Virus record (IMG/VR): IMGVR_UViG_3300022885_000020
Location: 1 to 52,724 of that record
Length of the DNA: 52,724 bases
Source of the DNA: a virus
Direction: 5' to 3' (one strand)
The notes beneath the pieces were generated by a model. It was given only the letters and a program-made list of their open reading frames with translations. It was not told the DNA's origin and did no database searches. The translations under genes and the position numbers were made by a program. Shown in pieces: positions 47,274-52,724 of this stretch; within the stretch, counting starts at the first letter, position 1; the number at the start of each line of letters is the position of its first letter.

Positions 47274-47444
47274 ATGGTTCCATACACAATTTTAGAAGTC
47301 ATGGCTGGGTCTTTGAATGTAGATATTGATGTGAACGATCATCCTCGCTACTTTACGGAAATAGAGATTGAAGACTACTTCACAAACTACGTGAATGACA
47401 TTACAGAAAGTATGAACGACACAATGGAAGAATTAGGAGGATAA
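47274..47444 (+). CDS. Small acidic protein, 56 aa
   Basis: ATG 47274 with AGGAG upstream, reading MVPYTILEVMAGSLNV and a Glu/Asp-rich helical end; it ends one base before thyA's ATG (47446), and its own 3' end contains the thyA RBS. No family known. The tight spacing supports expression. Confidence 0.5.
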   Translation: MVPYTILEVMAGSLNVDIDVNDHPRYFTEIEIEDYFTNYVNDITESMNDTMEELGG

Positions 47445-47445
47445 G

Positions 47446-49215
47446 ATGAAACAATACATTGATATAGTAAGTAGGGTTTTGGAAGACGGCAAGTGGAAGT
47501 CTCCAGTCAGAAAAGTCGGTAACACATGGGAGCCAGTAGATGGGGGTATTAGGACTAAAGCTGTACCTAACGTTTTCTTTTCTCACGAAATGCGGGATGG
47601 GTTTCCTTTACTTACGACGAAAAAGATGGCTTGGAAAGCAATCAGAGTCGAACTTGAAGGATTTATCAAAGGGATCACAGACAAGCAGTGGTTTCAAGAC
47701 CGAAACTGTAAGATTTGGTCAGAATGGTGTAACCCAGAGGCGGTAGAGGGGCACCAGTATATGCAGGAATACTCTCACGACGAAACAATGAGTCATGAAG
47801 AATCTAATGCAGAATACAACTCTCGAAAGAAAGCCGCCCAAAAAGAACTTAATTGCCTTGGTCCCATATATGGTGCGAATTGGATTAATTTTGATGGAGA
47901 CTATGCTCCAGTTCCACAAATAACAACGGGACTAAATAAGACAATTAAGGTCTCACTGAGTGAAAATTGTCCATTCGATCTAGTTGGCAAAGAATTCAAT
48001 GGGACAAATGGGATATACACAGTAGTATCATACGACGGCAAAGACAGGCATTGTAATTGTAGGTTCTCAGTAAAGTTTCATACTAGTGGATTTGTAAAAG
48101 ATAATTTGTGTAAATCACAAGTACAAGAAGGGAAAATCTACGATCCATATTATCCATCGGTATGCGGTGTCGCTTGCATGGGAGAGTATAAAGATGTTGA
48201 GATTCCAGAGCTTCACTATGAAGAAGATAAGGAATCCACGGTAGAGGCGATAAAAAACCAATGGAGACAAATGATCCAAAGATGCTATAATAAAAGCAAC
48301 AAAGCTTATAAAAATTATGGTGCTTGCGGAATCTATGTTCACAATAACTGGCTAATATTCGAGAACTTTTTAAGAGACATTCAAAGAGTAAACGGATGGA
48401 AGTTTAAATTAGATAATTGGTCTGGATACCACTTAGACAAAGACATTAATGGACTAGGCTTTTATGGACTTAGGGGGTGTCAATGGACCACTAGAGAAGA
48501 CAACGCTAATCATACTAGCCAACAATACTATTTTGACGCTGTAGACCCAAACAACAATACGTTCTTTAACGAGTATGGCTTAGCTAGATTCTGTAGAAAA
48601 TACAACCTAAATGTCAAAACAGTAGAAGCTTCTATAAAGAGCAAAACAAAGACCCATGGTGGATGGTGTTTCCATAGAAAAGAAAACTTAGATACTAGGC
48701 CAAAGATTAAGACTGGCACTAATCAACTAGCCAATATCGTTGAGACTCTTCGCACCAACCCTATGGACAGACGAATGGTCTGTTCCGCATGGAACCCCAA
48801 TCAGATCCACATGATGGCCCTACCACCCTGTCACTATGCTTGGAATGTCACAGTCATCGATAACAAAGTCAATCTCTTCTGGGCTCAGCGTAGTGCAGAT
48901 CTGATGTTAGGCGTGCCCTTCAACATCGCTTCTTATGGCTTACTTTTAAGCCTATTGGCCGCAGATGCCGGGTTGGAAGTGGGCAATCTATCAGGCGTAT
49001 TTGTTGACTGTCATATCTATGAAAATCAACTAGATGGTGCTATTGAGCAAGTCCAAAGAGAGCCGCAACCCTTGCCCTCTATTGAATTGGACCCTAATGT
49101 TCAAAACTTAATGGCCCCTAATGAGTTTGATATCTTCAACTGGACCCACGACAAGGTGGGACTCGTAGGATACAACCCCCTTGACAAGATTGACTTTGGT
49201 GAGGTAGCAGTATGA
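47446..49215 (+). CDS. thyA: Thymidylate synthase with an in-frame endonuclease-like insertion
   Basis: 589 residues in one open frame. The N-terminal part (SHEMRDGFPLLTTKKMAWKA, ELNCLGPIYGANW) and the C-terminal part (NPMDRRMVCSAWNPNQIHMM, LPPCHYAWNV with the catalytic Cys, FNIASYGLLLSLLA) are a normal ThyA of about 331 residues. About 258 residues in between (after residue 164) belong to an HNH/NUMOD-type protein. The insertion is in the small-domain loop that is naturally variable between ThyA species (Lactobacillus casei has about 50 extra residues). No intein splice residues are present, so the fused protein may have to tolerate it. Confidence 0.85.
   Translation: MKQYIDIVSRVLEDGKWKSPVRKVGNTWEPVDGGIRTKAVPNVFFSHEMRDGFPLLTTKKMAWKAIRVELEGFIKGITDKQWFQDRNCKIWSEWCNPEAVEGHQYMQEYSHDETMSHEESNAEYNSRKKAAQKELNCLGPIYGANWINFDGDYAPVPQITTGLNKTIKVSLSENCPFDLVGKEFNGTNGIYTVVSYDGKDRHCNCRFSVKFHTSGFVKDNLCKSQVQEGKIYDPYYPSVCGVACMGEYKDVEIPELHYEEDKESTVEAIKNQWRQMIQRCYNKSNKAYKNYGACGIYVHNNWLIFENFLRDIQRVNGWKFKLDNWSGYHLDKDINGLGFYGLRGCQWTTREDNANHTSQQYYFDAVDPNNNTFFNEYGLARFCRKYNLNVKTVEASIKSKTKTHGGWCFHRKENLDTRPKIKTGTNQLANIVETLRTNPMDRRMVCSAWNPNQIHMMALPPCHYAWNVTVIDNKVNLFWAQRSADLMLGVPFNIASYGLLLSLLAADAGLEVGNLSGVFVDCHIYENQLDGAIEQVQREPQPLPSIELDPNVQNLMAPNEFDIFNWTHDKVGLVGYNPLDKIDFGEVAV
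47938..48711 (+). mobile_element. In-frame homing-endonuclease-like domain inside thyA
   Basis: About 258 residues. The first part (FDLVGKEFNGTNGIYTVV, PSVCGVACMGEYKD), a middle with WRQMIQRCYNK and YHLDKDINGLGFYG then CQWTTREDNANH, and a C-terminal NUMOD-type DNA-reading unit ending KTHGGWCFHR, are typical of phage HNH/AP2-like homing endonucleases. No Cys/Ser/Asn splice junctions exist and the frame never closes, so it is neither an intein nor an intron with room for a ribozyme core. A short imperfect repeat (near 47926-47935 and 48712-48722) flanks it. Confidence 0.65.
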
Positions 49216-49736
49216 AGAGTCACACAGGAGAAGTCTTTGGGACTAAGACCGTAGGAAAGTTCGTTAAAAAGTCCCACAATGGTTTTCATATATACGAGGT
49301 GTTTTGTTCTGCTTGTGGTAAGACGGAAGAAAGAAGATACCAAAAATCAGACCTTAAATGCAGATGCGTCTGTCGTACTAGAAAAAGTTTTGATTATGAA
49401 GACATCTCTTGTGGCTATCTAACAGGCATAAAGAAAAGAGCTAGACTAAAAGGTCACGAGTATTCAGTTAGTGCTAAATACCTATGGGAGCTATACGAAG
49501 CCCAAGGTGGGAAGTGCTCTATCTCAGGAGAACCTATTGGGTTTGTAAAACCATACGCGAAGAACGAAAGATTACAGACCGCATCCCTAGACAGAATCGA
49601 CAGTTCTAAGGGATACATAGAGGGCAACCTTCAGTGGGTTCATAAGTATGTAAATAACATGAAAATGTCCCTAGACCAAGGAGTGTTTATCCGTATGTGT
49701 AAAAAAATATCAGAAAACAACGAGGTGACATACTAA
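49212..49736 (+). CDS. Free-standing homing endonuclease, HNH-related
   Basis: 174 residues; ATG 49212 overlaps the thyA stop (ATGA). N-terminal zinc finger (CSACGKTEERR, CRCVC), then a nuclease part QGGKCSISGEPIGF and SLDRIDSSKGYIEGNLQWVH followed by NNMK, closely similar in pattern to the protein at 29918 (SVDRIDSEEGYTKDN). The two share a nuclease domain but have different N-termini, so they are different members of one family. Directly downstream of thyA. Confidence 0.7.
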   Translation: MKSHTGEVFGTKTVGKFVKKSHNGFHIYEVFCSACGKTEERRYQKSDLKCRCVCRTRKSFDYEDISCGYLTGIKKRARLKGHEYSVSAKYLWELYEAQGGKCSISGEPIGFVKPYAKNERLQTASLDRIDSSKGYIEGNLQWVHKYVNNMKMSLDQGVFIRMCKKISENNEVTY

Positions 49737-50086
49737 TGAATAGAGTAATGTATATGCACGAAACTACATTTCGATATTTGAAAGAGCATCCAGACGTGTT
49801 CAAGGCGAAGCAACAAGTCATGACAAGCGGCTCTGAGTTTGGGTTCTATGGAATTGATATCAAGTTTGACAACAAGCTAAAGCCAACCATCAATGAGCAA
49901 AAGGGGCGATGGATTTTTCCAAAGGAGAGATTTGTCACCTACGAACATAGCGATGAAGGTTGGTGTCGCTATTTCAAGATCGGACACGAGGGTAGGGGTT
50001 TAATCTTAGGAGAGGTCTTGGTAGTAGACAAGGACTTCTTTCAAACAAAACCAATGAAGAGATCACGAGCTTTTGACCCAAAATGA
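49736..50086 (+). CDS. Hypothetical protein, 116 aa
   Basis: ATG 49736 begins on the stop of the previous gene (TAATG). The protein is beta/mixed with GFYGIDIKFDNKLKP, GRWIFPKERFVTYE and GLILGEVLVVDKDFF; no signal or membrane segment. Unrecognised. A promoter lies in the short gap after it. Confidence 0.5.
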   Translation: MNRVMYMHETTFRYLKEHPDVFKAKQQVMTSGSEFGFYGIDIKFDNKLKPTINEQKGRWIFPKERFVTYEHSDEGWCRYFKIGHEGRGLILGEVLVVDKDFFQTKPMKRSRAFDPK

Positions 50087-50125
50087 ATGAGATACTAAGA
50101 AGATGGGGGTTTTAAAGACTTGATG

Positions 50126-50131
50126 TATAAT
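50126..50131 (+). promoter_or_regulatory. -10 box in a TGTATAAT string
   Basis: TATAAT at 50126-50131, again in a TGTATAAT context, with no clear -35 about 17 bases upstream. The gap between 50086 and ATG 50155 is the only non-coding spacing here. AAGGAT precedes ATG 50155 as RBS. Confidence 0.4.
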
Positions 50132-50154
50132 ACTTACAACAATAAGGATAATAA

Positions 50155-50277
50155 ATGATAATTTGCGGAACTGGTCACAGACCTAAATTCTGTCCATGTA
50201 AATACAAGGATGTGCATCCTTGGCTTGATAAATTAAAGGGCGATATCAAAGTCACAGTAACAGTGGAGGCCTCATGA
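50155..50277 (+). CDS. Truncated SLOG-like N-terminus, 40 aa
   Basis: The frame reads MIICGTGHRPKFCPCKYKD... and stops at 40 residues. GTGHRP is the typical start of DUF1273/YpsA-type SLOG proteins, which are normally well over 100 residues. Either a degraded remnant or a small protein that only shares the motif, with a CPC site. It overlaps the next start (ATGA). Confidence 0.4.
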   Translation: MIICGTGHRPKFCPCKYKDVHPWLDKLKGDIKVTVTVEAS

Positions 50278-50714
50278 ATTTTGGAGTATTTATTGAGAAC
50301 ATAGGAGACAGTAGAGTCTCTGTTCCTGCTTATAAAGCCGCGAACAAGGCGGTGTCTTCCCGAAAGTTTAAGGATGCGAGCCTGTTCTATCAAGATGTGG
50401 GCCGCTGTTCAGAAGAAAGAACTTTTGGCATCTTCAATTCTACTGATATTTGTCATTTTAAGGGCTCTTTAGTGGTTACATTCCTTGATGGTATCAAGAG
50501 CGTGTCAAACGAGATTAACAATAGAGACCTGTATTATTACTTCGGTCTTGAGAAGAACAGAGATTTATTTGGTTACTTGCAATACCTACGAGATGAGAAC
50601 GTCACCATTCTCGCTGGTGGCTCAGACGTTGACTATGTAAAGCGTAAGCTTTGTAGACACGACGTTGTGACATGTGAAAACTTAGAAGACGTAGTGGATA
50701 TTATTAATGACTAA
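50274..50714 (+). CDS. Hypothetical protein, 146 aa
   Basis: Not recognised. It has SVPAYKAANKAVSSRKFKD, RTFGIFNSTDICHFKGSLVV, and LYYYFGLEKNRDLFGYLQYL, with a late Cys-containing KRKLCRHDVVTCENLEDV. A mixed alpha/beta sequence without motif; could be a Rossmann-like phage protein. It overlaps the downstream endonuclease by eight bases. Confidence 0.5.
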   Translation: MNFGVFIENIGDSRVSVPAYKAANKAVSSRKFKDASLFYQDVGRCSEERTFGIFNSTDICHFKGSLVVTFLDGIKSVSNEINNRDLYYYFGLEKNRDLFGYLQYLRDENVTILAGGSDVDYVKRKLCRHDVVTCENLEDVVDIIND

Positions 50715-51483
50715 AACAAACCTAAACAAAACAGAGGTAATTCAAGCGTATAAAGACGGAGAGTCTACATACGACATTGCCAGAAAGAACAACACAAACC
50801 CCAATAGGATTCGTAGGCTCTTAAAGAAAGAAGGAGTGAAACTACGAAGCAAAGCAGAAGCCCAGAAGAACGCACTAGAGAAGGGCAATGTTGAGCACCC
50901 AACCAAGGGCAGAAAGAGAACAAAAGAAGAGAGGCTTGCTATTAGCCATTCTGCTGTTCGATATTGGAACAATATGGACGAAGCCGAGAAAGAGAAGCGT
51001 CGTAAGCAGGCTGAGGCCAATTGGAAGAAGATGACCCCTGCACAAAGAGAAGACATGCGGAAGAAGGGTAACGCACAAATTAGGAAGGCCGCTATCGAGG
51101 GGTCTAAGCTTGAGCGTGAGGTGCAGAAATTCTTAGCTGGTGCTGGCTACAGATTCCAGGCTCACAAGAAAGATCTGATTCCGCAAAAAAATTACGAAAT
51201 AGATTTGTACATTCCTGCGTTAAGGACTATAATAGAAATAGATGGACTCTCTCACTTCGCACCGATTTGGGGAGAAAAGGCTCTAAGAAAGCAAGTGGGC
51301 TTCGATACTGAGAAAGATGGAGTACTCCTAAGTAAAGGATATCAACTTATCAGGATTGAAAACCGAAGTAGTTCGATGGCCCTGTCTAAACTGGCTCAGC
51401 TAGAGACGGACTTGGTTCAAGTTCTTACACAGATTTCAGAAGGAACAATTGACTCCCAATTAAAGGTGATAACTTATGAGTGA
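50707..51483 (+). CDS. EDxHD (Vsr-like) homing endonuclease
   Basis: 258 residues. N-terminus: HTH-like VIQAYKDGESTYDIARK and a basic linker with NUMOD3-like KEERLAISHSAVRYW. C-terminus: YEIDLYIPALRTIIEIDGLSH (E-x-D then I-E-I-D-G-x-S-H) followed by FAPIWG and a later D-x3-D-x-LLSKG block, which is the pattern of the Vsr-like EDxHD family described for phage split-intein loci. Free-standing. Confidence 0.75.
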   Translation: MTKTNLNKTEVIQAYKDGESTYDIARKNNTNPNRIRRLLKKEGVKLRSKAEAQKNALEKGNVEHPTKGRKRTKEERLAISHSAVRYWNNMDEAEKEKRRKQAEANWKKMTPAQREDMRKKGNAQIRKAAIEGSKLEREVQKFLAGAGYRFQAHKKDLIPQKNYEIDLYIPALRTIIEIDGLSHFAPIWGEKALRKQVGFDTEKDGVLLSKGYQLIRIENRSSSMALSKLAQLETDLVQVLTQISEGTIDSQLKVITYE

Positions 51484-52225
51484 GAAGGAAGAGATTTTCA
51501 GCGACACAGTAGTGAGCGATGACAAAGTGGAACTAGTAGTTAACGGCGAATCTGCCCCAGACCCAACCTCTGTAGAGTGGGCTGATTGGGTGATGAGCCT
51601 ATTTGACGAAACTGAACTGGTGCAGCCAGAGCAGGGAGACCCAATGCCCAAGGTGGCGGGGCTTCGACGTGTGGCAAGCCTAGTTCTAGGCAGGATTGTA
51701 TCAAGTGGGCCTACTACAGTGTTCCCCGCAACGAATGTGGATCATCCTGGCCGTGCAACTATTGTCTTCCAAGTTGAATTTGAGGACGGCACAGCGTTTA
51801 GAGAGGTGGGCGAATCTTATGTTGATAATACTGACGATAAGTTTGCCATCTATCCAGCCGCTATTGCCAGTACAAGAGCAGAAGCCAGGGCCTTGAGAAA
51901 GGCACTAGGCATCAATCGTGTCTCGGCTGACGAGATCACAAACAAAGACGCCAAACAAATTGTCCGTGATTCTGTCCGAACCGAAGAGGCGAAGAAAGAA
52001 ACGGATGGTGAGTTTAAGGGCGACAACCTTGCGACTGATAAGCAAAACAATCTTATTGGCTTTTTAGCTGATAAGCTTGAAATTGATCGTGAGAAGTTCT
52101 TATCGGAAGTCATCAAGGTAAAAGATGGCGACGCTCTGTCTAAGGCCGACGCTAGTATTAGTATTGACCAACTACATAAGTACAGAGACGAGAAAGAAGA
52201 CATTCCAACAAATATCAAAAAATAG
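51476..52225 (+). CDS. Hypothetical protein, Rad52-like annealing motif possible
   Basis: 249 residues overlapping the endonuclease by eight bases. The N-terminal 45 residues are acidic. A folded part (GRATIVFQVEFEDGTAFREV, AAIASTRAEARALRKALGIN) resembles the alanine-rich STRAEARALRKAL segment that appears in single-strand annealing (Rad52/Erf-like) phage proteins. The C-terminus is charged and ends with DQLHKYRDEKEDI. The link to annealing is weak. Confidence 0.45.
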   Translation: MSEKEEIFSDTVVSDDKVELVVNGESAPDPTSVEWADWVMSLFDETELVQPEQGDPMPKVAGLRRVASLVLGRIVSSGPTTVFPATNVDHPGRATIVFQVEFEDGTAFREVGESYVDNTDDKFAIYPAAIASTRAEARALRKALGINRVSADEITNKDAKQIVRDSVRTEEAKKETDGEFKGDNLATDKQNNLIGFLADKLEIDREKFLSEVIKVKDGDALSKADASISIDQLHKYRDEKEDIPTNIKK

Positions 52226-52240
52226 TTTAGGTGAAAAAGA

Positions 52241-52573
52241 ATGAAGTTGAATTACACAACTGCCAACGGCAGAATTAACGTCGGTTTTGAAGGTAACTCC
52301 GCTAAAGACCTATTTGGTCAGATTGCAGAGTTTCAAGAGATCTTTGACGTTTCAACCTGCGGCAAGTGCGGTAGCGACGACTTGCGATTTGTAAAGCGTA
52401 CCGTAGACGGAAACGACTACTACGAGTTACGATGTAACAATTGTGGAGCTAAGTTGGCATTCGGTGCTAACAAAGATGGTAAGGGCCTATTCCCGAAGAA
52501 GAAGGATGGCGATAAGTATCTGCCAGACGGCGGGTGGGTCAAGTGGGACAAGGCATCAGGCGGTTACGTCTAA
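52241..52573 (+). CDS. Zinc-ribbon protein, 110 aa
   Basis: A four-Cys ribbon, TCGKCGSDDLRF and LRCNNCGAKLAFG (about residues 40-66), with a glycine/lysine-rich tail ending YLPDGGWVKWDKASGGY. Similar small ribbon proteins recur in phages of aquatic origin near recombination genes; the function is unknown. It is the last gene before a strong terminator. Confidence 0.6.
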   Translation: MKLNYTTANGRINVGFEGNSAKDLFGQIAEFQEIFDVSTCGKCGSDDLRFVKRTVDGNDYYELRCNNCGAKLAFGANKDGKGLFPKKKDGDKYLPDGGWVKWDKASGGYV

Positions 52574-52587
52574 GCCAAGTGTCTACG

Positions 52588-52624
52588 AAAAAAGGGAGAC
52601 TCCGTGAGGGGCCTCCCTTTTTTT
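52588..52624 (+). terminator. Strong rho-independent terminator
   Basis: AAAAAAGGGAG (52588-52598) pairs with CTCCCTTTTTT (52613-52623), with a short inner CTC/GAG stem and T tract to 52624. The symmetry makes it likely bidirectional. It ends the run of + strand genes; the remaining 100 bases hold no clear gene. Confidence 0.88.
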
Positions 52625-52724
52625 ATGCATCTAAATCACTAGCCCCAACATAGTGAGGGTCCACTCTAAAAGAATTATTGAGAATCCTGATATTCTTTAA
52701 GAATGTTTGGATAGTTGTCTTTCA

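Noticed and set aside
47446-49215. Group I intron in thyA as in T4 td
   Set aside because: The frame stays open through both junctions and only about 30 bases separate the nuclease end from thyA, too short for a ribozyme core.
52623-52724. Minus-strand frame ending ...VGASDLDA before the bidirectional terminator, possibly a convergent gene
   Set aside because: The frame has a TGA at the window edge and no ATG, so it cannot be a complete or continuing gene here.
1-52724. CRISPR array, tRNA or rRNA gene
   Set aside because: No repeat-spacer pattern or cloverleaf sequence was seen by eye; a tRNA scan could not be run.

Overview
The window looks like part of a large tailed double-stranded DNA bacteriophage genome. 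Every convincing gene is on the + strand, genes overlap by a few bases (ATGA, TAATG junctions) or sit within a few tens of bases, and the content is typical phage replication and nucleotide metabolism mixed with many small orphan proteins. There are no rRNA or tRNA genes and no recognisable bacterial housekeeping operon. The host cannot be named from the sequence. The sigma70-like promoters, Shine-Dalgarno sites and lipoprotein signals indicate a bacterium, and the cobalamin-type ribonucleotide reductase, PhoH and class C (DnaE) polymerase are common in aquatic phages.

Layout. (1) 1-5,500: a polynucleotide kinase/phosphatase cut by the window edge, glycosyltransferase, Maf/DUF115-like protein, methyltransferase, cupin, dCMP deaminase, nuclease-like protein, SSB and a zinc-finger lipoprotein. 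(2) 5,500-9,500: two more glycosyltransferases, small acidic proteins and a phage-encoded sigma factor. (3) 9,570-19,480: a possible structural protein with its own promoter, membrane proteins, a papain-like protease with an intein, a thioredoxin-like protein, a class II ribonucleotide reductase with an intein, and an Ig-like protein that may be frameshifted. It ends at a strong terminator. (4) 19,700-31,650: DUF5662-like protein, dUTPase, PhoH, a RecA-family recombinase, DnaB helicase, DnaG primase, MazG-like protein, dNMP kinase, and several nucleases including a homing endonuclease with its own promoter. (5) 31,650-38,050: a DNA polymerase III alpha gene (dnaE) broken into three coding pieces. 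(6) 38,040-46,600: a second glycosyltransferase/nucleotidyltransferase cluster, including a glycosyltransferase with an intein. (7) 46,600-52,724: nucleoside deoxyribosyltransferase-like protein, thymidylate synthase carrying an in-frame endonuclease-like insertion, two further homing endonucleases and small proteins, ending at a second strong terminator.

The most interesting object is the dnaE region. Piece 1 (PHP domain to GPGRG) ends in an N-intein. A PD-(D/E)XK nuclease frame follows the stop codon in the same reading frame. Piece 2 begins with a C-intein and carries the catalytic aspartates of the palm. Piece 3 (fingers to OB fold) lies about 1.3 kb further on, after a DEDD proofreading-type exonuclease and small ORFs, and holds a second, endonuclease-less intein. 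A functional polymerase would need protein trans-splicing plus either non-covalent assembly or another joining mechanism. A possible three-way-junction RNA abuts the ribosome binding site of piece 1.

Overall the window carries five inteins (protease, ribonucleotide reductase, dnaE split, dnaE mini, glycosyltransferase), one in-frame endonuclease-like insertion (thymidylate synthase) and four or five free-standing nucleases that look like homing endonucleases. The replication and nucleotide genes would provide dNTPs and a replisome (DnaB, DnaG, SSB, DnaE, exonuclease, recombinase). The glycosyltransferases probably decorate virion, host surface or DNA, but the sequence does not show which. All assignments are from reading translated sequence and motifs; no database search was possible.
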